Source of the DNA: Bacilli bacterium
GTDB taxonomy: Bacteria; Bacillota; Bacilli; RF39; UBA660
Assembly: GCA_017525015.1 (NCBI GenBank)
Contig: JAFXUK010000015.1
Location: 1-64,000 of the forward strand
Direction: 5' to 3'
DNA: 64,000 nucleotides
Shown here: one piece after another, positions 15,736-23,550 of the stretch
Position numbering within the stretch: the stretch's first letter is position 1
How the letters are laid out: every line of letters begins with the position of its first letter
Notes under the pieces: generated by a model
Seen by the model: the letters and a program-made list of their open reading frames with translations, nothing else
Databases searched by the model: none
Told to the model about the DNA's origin: nothing
Translations under genes and position numbers: made by a program

Positions 15736-16543
15736 ATAATATATTTTCCTCTATATATTTAGCTACACCATCATGATCATTATCATACTCTGTAATACTG
15801 GTTGCCCTGGTTTTAAGATCATCACTAGCATTTTTCATAGCTATTTTATAATGACATGTTTCAAACATTGATAAATCATTTAAAGAATCGCCGAAACACA
15901 TCGTATTAGAAATATCTATATTTAGATACTTAATTAATTCTTTTATACCTTTTCCTTTAGAATTACCTTTAATATTCAAATCACAATAATATGTTCTAGA
16001 TCCTTCCAGTACTTTATCAATATTAGTATTAGATACTTGAATATTTCCTAACTTTAATATTTCATCTTTAGTTTTCTTAATATCTTCTAAATCGGTTGTA
16101 CTAATAATAATCTGCGTAACATTAGCTTTTATATAATCTAAACCAGGTATATCTTTACCTCTTTTAAATTTATGATAATTATAATCATTACATCTATAAC
16201 TTTCTTCAATTGTATTAAATAAGCATTCTACACGATATTTTTTACAAATATCATTTATTGTTTTCATTAATTCTCTATCAAAGATACTTTCAAATACAAT
16301 CTTTTTCTTACCATAGTCATAAACAATAGAACCATTATCTGCAATTACATAGCTACTACAACCAGCACTAAGGCTTTTGTCGACAGCATAAGAAACTGTT
16401 CTGCCAGAACAGATAACTGCGTTAATATTATAATCTTTTAATTTACTTAGTACTTCCTTAGTATAATCAGTTGTTACTCTTTCACTATTATCAACCGTTC
16501 CATCAATATCTAAGAAAATGCATTTAATATTGTCTCTATTCAT
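15734..16543 (-). CDS. Cof-type HAD-family phosphatase
   Basis: 269 residues. The HAD motifs are complete: FLDIDGTVDN (nucleophile Asp and second Asp), ICSGRT (motif II), the Lys region GNSKGKGIKELI and FGDSLNDLSMF (motif IV). The large insert between motifs II and III is the C2B cap of the Cof/YidA group, which dephosphorylates sugar phosphates, nucleotides or flavin precursors. A GGGGAG site precedes the ATG. It stands alone between two terminators with its own TGTTATAAT promoter near 16565. The substrate is not predictable. Confidence 0.88.
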   Translation of the reverse strand: MNRDNIKCIFLDIDGTVDNSERVTTDYTKEVLSKLKDYNINAVICSGRTVSYAVDKSLSAGCSSYVIADNGSIVYDYGKKKIVFESIFDRELMKTINDICKKYRVECLFNTIEESYRCNDYNYHKFKRGKDIPGLDYIKANVTQIIISTTDLEDIKKTKDEILKLGNIQVSNTNIDKVLEGSRTYYCDLNIKGNSKGKGIKELIKYLNIDISNTMCFGDSLNDLSMFETCHYKIAMKNASDDLKTRATSITEYDNDHDGVAKYIEENIL

Positions 16544-16577
16544 AACTACTCCCCATCATCTAAATTATAACATAAAA

Positions 16578-16600
16578 AGAACTCTAATTATTAGAGTTCT
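16578..16600 (-). terminator. terminator of the LRR/transglutaminase-like gene
   Basis: AGAACTCTAA, loop TTA, TTAGAGTTCT; T-tract on the minus strand, then TGTTATAAT of the next promoter. Confidence 0.8.
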
Positions 16601-18080
16601 CATGTTTAACTACTGTATTTATTAAATCATATATATAATCTGACATAAAGCCACGTTCATATACTTCTTCATAATTTTCACAATAATAATTACTCATTAT
16701 AAAATCTTTATATTTAATAATATCTTTAACTCTTTCATTAGTTAAATCCTCTAACTTAGCAGTAAATTCTTTTATTTCTACTTCTAAATTAATAATATCT
16801 TTTTCAATCTTTTTTGCTTCATCACTATGACGATTAATTAATTCTAAAGAATCTTTCATCTTAGCAATCTCTTTTTTATTATAATCAATTGAAATATTCT
16901 TACCACCAATACCTGGTAATGTAGAATCAATATCATTTAATACAACATCTACACCTACGATACGTCTTTCAACTTTTTCTAGTTCTTCATCAGCATCATC
17001 ACCATGATATGAAGATGTATCTGTTATTCCACCTTCACCAACAATATTATGTATTTGTTTAATTTCTTCTTTATTATTTAAATATACTTTTAATTCATCA
17101 TACTTATCAAAACTACTAGCATATGAATCCCATGAAATATCAGAGTAATAAGTTTGTCCATCTAATTGAACTCTTATTAATGCATAATCATAATTACCCA
17201 TTATAGAATATACATTTTGATCTCCAACCTTACCAATAGAATCTAAAGTATCAATAGAATAAACTACACTAGAATTAATTCCTACAAATCTTAATAAAAG
17301 ATTAAAAGCATTAGCATATGATACTCTATTGCCTAAAGTATAATTAAATACTCTATATGTTGATATTTCTTGTTCAGGATCTTCTATAGTATTATCAAAC
17401 TTAATATTATCTATATACCATTTATATAATACTGAAAATTTAAATAATTCTGAATCATTAGCAAAAATATACTTTGATGAAATACCATTTAAAATATTAC
17501 ATAAATCTTCTAACATATATTTCTTATATTTAATAATTCGATGTTCTTTATAACCATAGCATTCAACCCAATTAACTTTAGTAAATAAATCAAATACTTG
17601 TTTATTATCATAAATCATCTTACGTAAGTTAAATAAATATAAAATATCTAAAGTTATATCAGAGCAACAGAATAATGCATCATAAATACACTTAAAATCA
17701 TTTAATTTCTTATTATTAACAATTTCTATTTTCTTTAACTTATTTAAACCAACTACATTTTTTAAGTTATCATTATGTAGAATATGAACTTCCTCTAATT
17801 CAGGGAAGATAGATAAATCCAATTCAAATAATGCTGTTTGTTCAACAACATATAATCTTTTTAAATGTGGAACTGTTAATTGTAAAACATCTAAGTCTTC
17901 TTTCTTAATTGAAGGGAAAGACTTCAACGTAACTTCCTCTAACTTAGGGAATACACTTATATAATCTAATTCATTATGTCTTACAGATAAACTTGTAACT
18001 AAATCAAGATTCTTTTCCAAATCAGATATACCAGTTTGATCACAAACCGATTTAATAAACTCTTCAGGGAAATCTTTCAT
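16584..18080 (-). CDS. leucine-rich protein with degenerate transglutaminase-like domain
   Basis: 498 residues, no signal peptide or membrane segment. Residues about 30-125 show leucine-rich spacing (FPKLEEVTL, FPELEEVHI, LNKLKKIEI). Residues about 210-320 follow the transglutaminase-like (cysteine protease) fold: LGNRVSYANAFNLLLRFVGI and YALIRVQLDGQTYYSDISWD. The active-site Cys is Ser254 and the His is Tyr299; only the Asp (314) is kept, so classical catalysis is unlikely. The C-terminal 130 residues are coiled coil. It lies 83 bases downstream of the second WXG cluster. I infer a scaffold or effector-like pseudoenzyme; the family as a whole is unknown to me. Confidence 0.6.
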   Translation of the reverse strand: MKDFPEEFIKSVCDQTGISDLEKNLDLVTSLSVRHNELDYISVFPKLEEVTLKSFPSIKKEDLDVLQLTVPHLKRLYVVEQTALFELDLSIFPELEEVHILHNDNLKNVVGLNKLKKIEIVNNKKLNDFKCIYDALFCCSDITLDILYLFNLRKMIYDNKQVFDLFTKVNWVECYGYKEHRIIKYKKYMLEDLCNILNGISSKYIFANDSELFKFSVLYKWYIDNIKFDNTIEDPEQEISTYRVFNYTLGNRVSYANAFNLLLRFVGINSSVVYSIDTLDSIGKVGDQNVYSIMGNYDYALIRVQLDGQTYYSDISWDSYASSFDKYDELKVYLNNKEEIKQIHNIVGEGGITDTSSYHGDDADEELEKVERRIVGVDVVLNDIDSTLPGIGGKNISIDYNKKEIAKMKDSLELINRHSDEAKKIEKDIINLEVEIKEFTAKLEDLTNERVKDIIKYKDFIMSNYYCENYEEVYERGFMSDYIYDLINTVVKHENSNN

Positions 18081-18120
18081 TTAATCACCCACTTTTCTAT
18101 TCTCATCATAATTATACCAT

Positions 18121-18150
18121 TAAAAAAAGTCTTTAAAAAGACTCTTTTAA
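18121..18150 (-). terminator. terminator of WXG cluster 2
   Basis: AGTCTTT, two bases, AAAGACT with flanking A and T tracts, followed by the TGGTATAAT promoter of the next gene. Confidence 0.65.
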
Positions 18151-18163
18151 TTTTACTATACAA

Positions 18164-18451
18164 TTATTCACTATCTGCTTTGTTTACTACGTCTTGTAGA
18201 ACAACTTCAACATCAGACATTTCATTATGAGATGCTATAGCTTTATCCATTAAATTATTTACGTTATTAACATAACTTTCTGAGAAAGTACCAATAAGAT
18301 AGTTCTCTATACTATTTGTTGCTGAACGAAAGTTCTCAATATATGAAGCAGCTTGGTCATTTATTATACCCATTTTACTTTTCCATCCTAGTAAGGTAGA
18401 TTTAACAATATAAATATCTGTATTATATGTATTACTAACATTCTCTGCCAT
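18164..18451 (-). CDS. WXG100-like small helical protein (cluster 2)
   Basis: About 95 residues, mainly helical, with no signal peptide. A Trp lies early (LLGWKSKMGII) rather than at the central turn, so this is a divergent member. AAGGGTGATAAT precedes the ATG at 18451, 5 bases after the stop of the gene before it. It is the last gene of a run of four similar-size helical proteins and ends at the terminator at 18121-18150. Assignment rests mainly on size, helix pattern and context. Confidence 0.55.
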   Translation of the reverse strand: MAENVSNTYNTDIYIVKSTLLGWKSKMGIINDQAASYIENFRSATNSIENYLIGTFSESYVNNVNNLMDKAIASHNEMSDVEVVLQDVVNKADSE

Positions 18452-18455
18452 ATTA

Positions 18456-18743
18456 TCACCCTTGTGCAAAAGTACTTTCTAAATCGCTCATACGACCAAC
18501 TTTATTTTTTAATTCCTTAATTTGAAATCTCATTTGAAATAATAATGACTCATAAACTTTCATATATCCATCTAATGTACTTAAGAAAGAACTCTTAACA
18601 GATAAATCTTTCCAATCATCAGACAAAGTAATCTCTTTAATTAAAGCACTTAATTCTTTAATCTTATTATCATACTCAGTGGCTACAGTTTCCATTTGAG
18701 TAATTGCCGTACTTACTTCGGGATCAAAACCATATTTTCCCAT
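18456..18743 (-). CDS. WXG100-like small helical protein (cluster 2)
   Basis: About 95 residues in a two-helix pattern. A central turn reads SDDWKDLSVKSSF, with the Trp of the WXG turn but Asp in place of Gly. There is no signal peptide. The second ATG (18743) is used, as AGGAG touches the first ATG directly. A hairpin with six T (18765-18792) separates it from the upstream gene, which could lower its expression relative to the first two genes. Confidence 0.6.
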   Translation of the reverse strand: MGKYGFDPEVSTAITQMETVATEYDNKIKELSALIKEITLSDDWKDLSVKSSFLSTLDGYMKVYESLLFQMRFQIKELKNKVGRMSDLESTFAQG

Positions 18744-18764
18744 AAATTTCATCTCCTAGTAAAA

Positions 18765-18792
18765 AACTATTTATATAATAGTATAAATAGTT
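18765..18792 (-). terminator. intra-operon hairpin between WXG genes
   Basis: AACTATTTATA, six-base loop, TATAAATAGTT, then TTTTTT on the minus strand, just ahead of the next gene's ribosome-binding site. Probably a partial terminator that sets the ratio between the two halves of the cluster. Confidence 0.5.
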
Positions 18793-19074
18793 CTATTCGT
18801 TTTCAGCTTTATTAACAGTTTCAATAACATTATCAGCAAATTTAACTATTTGATCATAAGCTAAATTAAACATGCCTCTAAAGCTATCAAGTTCTGCTCT
18901 TAATTGAGCGGGACGATTATCTCCTTGATAAACGCCATGTTCAACGCTATCAATTTCTTCCATCTTCTTAGAAACTCTATCTAATAAATCTAAAACATCT
19001 GCACCTATTTTTTTCATTTCAGCAGCCTTACCTCTAGCAGCCGTAGGTGATAATTTTAATAATCCATCTGCCAT
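18793..19074 (-). CDS. WXG100-like small helical protein (cluster 2)
   Basis: 93 residues, helix-turn-helix layout with the turn near VEHGVYQGDNRPAQL; no Trp is present at the turn, so it is a divergent relative. There is no signal peptide. Its start overlaps the stop of the gene before it (TAATG) and uses a GGAGG inside that gene, so the two are coupled and may form a pair. Function beyond this is unknown. Confidence 0.55.
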   Translation of the reverse strand: MADGLLKLSPTAARGKAAEMKKIGADVLDLLDRVSKKMEEIDSVEHGVYQGDNRPAQLRAELDSFRGMFNLAYDQIVKFADNVIETVNKAENE

Positions 19075-19400
19075 TATGCATTTCCTCCATCCAAAGGATT
19101 AGCACGATCAAATTGTGCCTTTAATTCTGCTTCATCGTTATCAATATTAGTAGCAGCTTTATTGATATAGTCTGTACATTCTCTAAAAGTTGATGAATAT
19201 CTTAAGAAATCATTCTTATGAGATATAACTCTATCATGAAAATCTTGAGTAATACCTCCTTTAAATTCTTCTGATCCTACGAATTCATCAATTAAACTAT
19301 ATAAGTGATTAATCATATCATCGTAATTATCAGCATTTTCACCAATATTACCAGACCAATCTCTCATTTTTTCAGTACTGTGACTAACAATATCTGTCAT
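19074..19400 (-). CDS. WXG100-like small helical protein (cluster 2, first gene)
   Basis: About 108 residues, helical, with a turn at VGSEEFKGGITQDF where Phe-Lys-Gly replaces Trp-x-Gly; a good WXG100-like pattern otherwise. It ends in a flexible tail. The ATG at 19400 has GGAGG at good spacing; the open frame also includes a TTG six bases earlier. It is the first gene after the promoter at 19425-19453 and is coupled to the next gene by TAATG. No signal peptide, as expected for type VII export. Confidence 0.6.
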   Translation of the reverse strand: MTDIVSHSTEKMRDWSGNIGENADNYDDMINHLYSLIDEFVGSEEFKGGITQDFHDRVISHKNDFLRYSSTFRECTDYINKAATNIDNDEAELKAQFDRANPLDGGNA

Positions 19401-19424
19401 AAACAATCCTCCTTTATCATCTTC

Positions 19425-19453
19425 AATATATCATTTTTAATTTTTCTGTACAA
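19425..19453 (-). promoter_or_regulatory. promoter of WXG cluster 2
   Basis: TTGTAC (19453-19448), 17-base spacer, TATATT (19430-19425) on the minus strand. Confidence 0.6.
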
Positions 19454-19469
19454 TATATTTTACAAAAAA

Positions 19470-19491
19470 TTTACTTATACTTTACTTATAC
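19470..19491. repeat. 11-bp direct repeat upstream of WXG promoter 2
   Basis: TTTACTTATAC occurs twice in tandem, ending inside the last codons of the lysozyme gene and 17 bases upstream of the -35. The layout is like an activator site and parallels the repeat at 9348-9367. Confidence 0.55.
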
Positions 19492-20982
19492 TTCTACTGC
19501 ATTATCAGTAAAAGAAGTTCCTTTTAATTTAGAATACCAATCAGTAGCAAAACCTCCACGTTTTGTTCTAACTGTTTCAGCTGATGATGCACTACGTTCA
19601 CAAATATCATGGAAAGTAACTGCTGCATCAACTGGACTCTTTGAATCAAAAAATCCTGCATTAGCTAATTGTTTACCTAAAGCAGATTCTGGTCTTATAT
19701 AATCTTCCCATAAATATTCTAACTGTCCTTGTAATGAATTCTCATCCAAATTATTCTTTTTACAATATTCTGAAAGCTTAGTCCAATTGCCACCATGCCA
19801 TTGAATTAAACCAAAACTAGTTCCATTATCACCAACAGCTAAAATATCAAAATTACATTCAGCTTGCATATTACCTAAAATACCACTAGCTGCTTCATCA
19901 GATAATCCTTTAGCTTTTAAGAAATTCCATGCTACTTTAGCATTATCATCTTTTGAACCACTTGATTTAAATAACTTCTTGTATTGTTCAGCCGTCATAT
20001 TTTGTGGTTTCAAATTAACATTAACCTTATCAGATTGTTCATTAAACTTATTACCTTGAGTAGTAGTTGTCTTAGTTGGAGCAGGTCCAGTAGATGAAGA
20101 ATAATCTGTATATTGAATATAAGATGAAGTATTAGGTGAATATACAGTATTTGTTGCAACTGCCGCAGCATTAGATGCATTTGTAGATATAAATGAATTA
20201 GTATCAGCTAAATTTATACCAGGATCTGTACCTGTTAACTTACTATACCAATTAGATGCATAACCACCACGTTTATTTCTAACAGTATCAGCTGATGATG
20301 CACTCTTTTCAACTGCATCATGGAAAGCTACTGCAGCTTCTACTGCACTATCAGTTGTATAGAAACCTCTTTGAGCTAAACTTTTACCATAACTAGTGTT
20401 AGGATCTAAAGATTCAGCCCATAAGAACTCTAACTGTCCTTGTAATGAATTAGGATCTAATCCATGTTGAGAACAGAAACTATTTAAATTATTCCATCTG
20501 CCACTATGCCACTGTATTAAACCAAAACTGGTACCGTTATCTCCAACAGCTGTTAATCTAAAATTACATTCTGCTTGAATGTTCCCTAAAACACCAGCTG
20601 CAGCAGCATCAGATAATCCTTTAGCTTTTAAGAAATTCCAAATAGCTCTAGCATTTCCATCAGCTGATCCATCTGAAGCAAATAAAGATAAATAATCTTC
20701 TTCACTTATTTCTCCACTATTAGTATCTATCTCAGCTACAGAATTAGCATAAGTATTAATATTCTTAATTGTGTCATCTAAATCAGAATAAACTGTATCT
20801 AGGTTTGCTGAAATAGTGCTAGCAGCACTAGATACATCCAATCCATCAAAGTTTGATACTTTAGATAAATCACCTTTTGCTGAACTAACATTGGATTGTA
20901 CAGTACTTACACTTGAATTAGCATTTGAAGCTAAAGATATTAATTCAGCTTTATCTTCTACAACTACAGTAGTTTCTGCCAT
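19486..20982 (-). CDS. helical export-like domain plus two phage-tail-lysozyme-like domains
   Basis: About 498 residues without signal peptide. Residues 1-90 are helical and Ser/Ala-rich, like a WXG-type export domain. Residues about 105-250 and 340-488 are two copies of a lysozyme-like domain (PF18013 type), each with QAECNF (candidate catalytic Glu138 and Glu375), SFGLIQWH and RGGxAxxWYxKL. A Ser/Thr-rich linker of about 90 residues joins them. The domains closely resemble the single copy in the 9957-11798 gene. ATG at 20982 follows AGAGGTGG. It lies upstream of the four-gene WXG cluster. Likely an exported peptidoglycan hydrolase; export route is inferred. Confidence 0.75.
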   Translation of the reverse strand: MAETTVVVEDKAELISLASNANSSVSTVQSNVSSAKGDLSKVSNFDGLDVSSAASTISANLDTVYSDLDDTIKNINTYANSVAEIDTNSGEISEEDYLSLFASDGSADGNARAIWNFLKAKGLSDAAAAGVLGNIQAECNFRLTAVGDNGTSFGLIQWHSGRWNNLNSFCSQHGLDPNSLQGQLEFLWAESLDPNTSYGKSLAQRGFYTTDSAVEAAVAFHDAVEKSASSADTVRNKRGGYASNWYSKLTGTDPGINLADTNSFISTNASNAAAVATNTVYSPNTSSYIQYTDYSSSTGPAPTKTTTTQGNKFNEQSDKVNVNLKPQNMTAEQYKKLFKSSGSKDDNAKVAWNFLKAKGLSDEAASGILGNMQAECNFDILAVGDNGTSFGLIQWHGGNWTKLSEYCKKNNLDENSLQGQLEYLWEDYIRPESALGKQLANAGFFDSKSPVDAAVTFHDICERSASSAETVRTKRGGFATDWYSKLKGTSFTDNAVEV

Positions 20983-21020
20983 AATACCACCTCTACTATA
21001 TAACATTATAGCATAATAAA

Positions 21021-21041
21021 AAGAACTCACAAAGAGTTCTT
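21021..21041 (-). terminator. terminator of rimO
   Basis: AAGAACTC, loop ACAAA, GAGTTCTT with a T-tract on the minus strand, then TGCTATAAT of the next promoter. Confidence 0.8.
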
Positions 21042-22341
21042 ATTCGTTAATTACACCAAATAAATCATATTCATTTGAATCTGTTATTTTAACATTAACA
21101 AATTCATTTATCATATATTCTGGATTAAATTTAATATATACAACACCATCTTCTGAAGGGACATCCATATACGTTCTACCAATATAATATTCGCCATCAT
21201 CAGTTATATTTTCAATTAAACATTCATATTCATTTCCAACCTTTTTACTTAGATTATCTAAACTAATCTTTTGTTGGATTTGCATTATTTTGTCTTTTCT
21301 TTGTTCTTTTACCTTTTCGTCAATTTGATCTTTAAATTTAGCTGCTGGTGTTCCATCTTCAGCCGAATAAGCAAAAGCACCTAATCTATCAAATTTACTA
21401 TCTTCAACAAAATCACATAATTCTTTAAACTGTTCTTCTGTTTCACCAGGGAATCCAACAATCAAAGTAGTACGTAAAATAACATCAGGTATTTCTTTTC
21501 TTAACTTAGCAATTAAATCTTTAATACTCTGAGTATCACTTTTTCTATTCATTCTTTTTAATACTTCATTATTAATATGTTGAATAGGTAAATCAAAATA
21601 GCTACATATTTTATCATTATTCTTAACTACGTCTATTAATTCATCAGTAATAGTTTCTGGATAAGAATATAAAAATCTAATCCATTTAAACCCATCTATC
21701 TTACATAAATCATTTAATAATTCAGCTAATCTATCTTTACCATATAAATCCACACCATATTTAGTAGTATCTTGAGCTATAACAACTAACTCTTTAATAC
21801 CTTTTTTAGCAAGTAATTTAGCTTCTTCTATGATATCTTCATACTTACGAGATACATATTTACCTTGAATATATGGTATAGCACAATAAGTACAATAATT
21901 ACTACATCCTTCAGCTATCTTCAAATAAGCCATTACATCTCCAGTAGTTAATACTCTATTCATATAATCTAACTTATCTTGATCTTTTTTACCATTTATT
22001 AAATCTTCTATCTTAGTCCATAATTTATCATAATCTTTAATACTTACAAATAAATCTACTTCAGGCAATTCTTTTCTTAATTCTTCTTCATATCTTTCAA
22101 CAAGACAACCAGTAACTATTAAATATTTACAATTATAGTTTTTATACTCAGCCATATCTAAAATTGTAGAAATCCCTTCATCTTTTGCAGATTCAATAAA
22201 ACCACATGTATTAATTAATAGTATTTCTGCTTCGTCTGGATTATCTACTATTTTATATCCATGTTTTTTAAATAAACCAATTATTTCTTCAGTAACAACT
22301 AAGTTCTTAGAACATCCTAAAGATACAAAACCTACTTTCAT
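21040..22341 (-). CDS. rimO: ribosomal protein S12 methylthiotransferase
   Basis: 433 residues. A radical-SAM enzyme that methylthiolates an Asp of ribosomal protein S12. Domains in order: the UPF0004 domain starting VGFVSLGCSKN with further Cys in INTCGF and TGC; the radical-SAM motif GCSNYCTYCAIP (CxxxCxxC) near residue 148; and a C-terminal TRAM domain. The sequence SLGCSKNLVVTE distinguishes RimO from MiaB. It sits alone between two terminators. Length is normal. Confidence 0.95.
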   Translation of the reverse strand: MKVGFVSLGCSKNLVVTEEIIGLFKKHGYKIVDNPDEAEILLINTCGFIESAKDEGISTILDMAEYKNYNCKYLIVTGCLVERYEEELRKELPEVDLFVSIKDYDKLWTKIEDLINGKKDQDKLDYMNRVLTTGDVMAYLKIAEGCSNYCTYCAIPYIQGKYVSRKYEDIIEEAKLLAKKGIKELVVIAQDTTKYGVDLYGKDRLAELLNDLCKIDGFKWIRFLYSYPETITDELIDVVKNNDKICSYFDLPIQHINNEVLKRMNRKSDTQSIKDLIAKLRKEIPDVILRTTLIVGFPGETEEQFKELCDFVEDSKFDRLGAFAYSAEDGTPAAKFKDQIDEKVKEQRKDKIMQIQQKISLDNLSKKVGNEYECLIENITDDGEYYIGRTYMDVPSEDGVVYIKFNPEYMINEFVNVKITDSNEYDLFGVINE

Positions 22342-22381
22342 CTCTTCACCTCAAGTCCTAGGTATTATAACACTCAATAAA

Positions 22382-22403
22382 AAAACTGACAATTGTCAGT
22401 TTT
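22382..22403 (-). terminator. terminator of the HtrA-like gene
   Basis: AAAACTGAC, loop AATT, GTCAGTTTT with a T-tract on the minus strand. Confidence 0.85.
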
Positions 22404-23550
22404 ATTCATTTTGTAATGTTACTTTAGTAGTAGCAGTTTTACCATCTCTAAAATACTTAATAGTAACAACATCTCCAACTTTGTACTTGTATAAAGTATA
22501 TCTTAAATTAGCAATGCTTGTTACTTCTGTATCATCTAAACTAAGAATAACATCTCCAGCTTGTAAACCTGCTTTATCAGCAGCTCCACCTTCTGCAACT
22601 TCAGCTACTACAACACCAGCAACTTTTTTACCATCACTAGTATAAGTAGCATCTTGCATTGATATACCAAGAACTGGTCTAGTAGTTTCGCCACCACTTA
22701 CAACAGTATCAGCAAAATTCTTAGCTTCTTCAATAGGAATAGCAAATCCCATACCTTCAATATTAGTATCTGCTAATTTCATATTAGTAATACCAATAAC
22801 TTGACCATTACTATTACATAAAGCTCCACCACTATTACCATTATTAATAGCAGCATCTGTTTGTAATACATTCATAATCCAGTCACTGAAATAACTATTA
22901 TTTGTACTAACTTCTACTTGTCTATCCTTACCAGATAAAACTCCTCTTGTAACTGTCCAAGAATAAACTTCACTATCAAGTGGAGCTCCTATTGCAAATA
23001 CAGTATCTCCAACTCTCATAGTTGCACTTTCACCTAATTCGGCTACAGCAATATCTTTATCACTTTCAAAAGATAATACAGCTATATCAGCGTATTTATC
23101 GCCGCCAACTACTTTAACAGTTATTTCTTCCTTATCAGATAAAACTACTTTTACTACAGTACCTGAAGAAATAACGTGATAATTAGTTATAACATAATGA
23201 GTATTACCATCACTTTTATAAATTACACCAGATCCAGTTGCATATAATGTATTTCTTTGAAAAGTTTCTACAACCACTATAGAATCATATACTTTTTCTA
23301 CAGCATCAGCTATACCATTTTCATTAACTGTAACTTCTTTTTCTTGTTTATTAATATTTGTAACTTTTTTACTAACATAATCAGGATTGAAGTGGAAAAA
23401 TAACAATAATCCTCCAGCTCCAACTAAAACAGAAACAATAATAGTAACTATAAAAGCAGCTATTAACTTAATGCCAATTCCATTATTGTTGTTGTTATTA
23501 ACGATGTATTCTTTTCCATCAGAATCTATAATCTTAGTTTCCAAAATCAT
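22402..23550 (-). CDS. HtrA/DegP-type membrane serine protease with PDZ domain
   Basis: 382 residues. A short cytosolic N-terminus with a six-Asn run precedes one membrane segment (about 27-52). The trypsin-like domain follows outside: His in VITNYHVISS, Asp in KYADIAVLSF, Ser in NNGNSGGALCN. The last 90 residues are one PDZ domain (VLGISMQ to DVILSLDD). Such proteases degrade misfolded exported proteins. Its start overlaps the Abi-type gene by 17 bases, so both are probably translated from one transcript, an unusual pairing. Export stress from the nearby secreted hydrolases is a possible reason for its presence. Confidence 0.9.
   Translation of the reverse strand: MILETKIIDSDGKEYIVNNNNNNGIGIKLIAAFIVTIIVSVLVGAGGLLLFFHFNPDYVSKKVTNINKQEKEVTVNENGIADAVEKVYDSIVVVETFQRNTLYATGSGVIYKSDGNTHYVITNYHVISSGTVVKVVLSDKEEITVKVVGGDKYADIAVLSFESDKDIAVAELGESATMRVGDTVFAIGAPLDSEVYSWTVTRGVLSGKDRQVEVSTNNSYFSDWIMNVLQTDAAINNGNSGGALCNSNGQVIGITNMKLADTNIEGMGFAIPIEEAKNFADTVVSGGETTRPVLGISMQDATYTSDGKKVAGVVVAEVAEGGAADKAGLQAGDVILSLDDTEVTSIANLRYTLYKYKVGDVVTIKYFRDGKTATTKVTLQNE

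Noticed and set aside
18036..18230. Plus-strand frame across the end of the WXG cluster
   Set aside because: Contains the terminator at 18121 and overlaps coding DNA on both sides.
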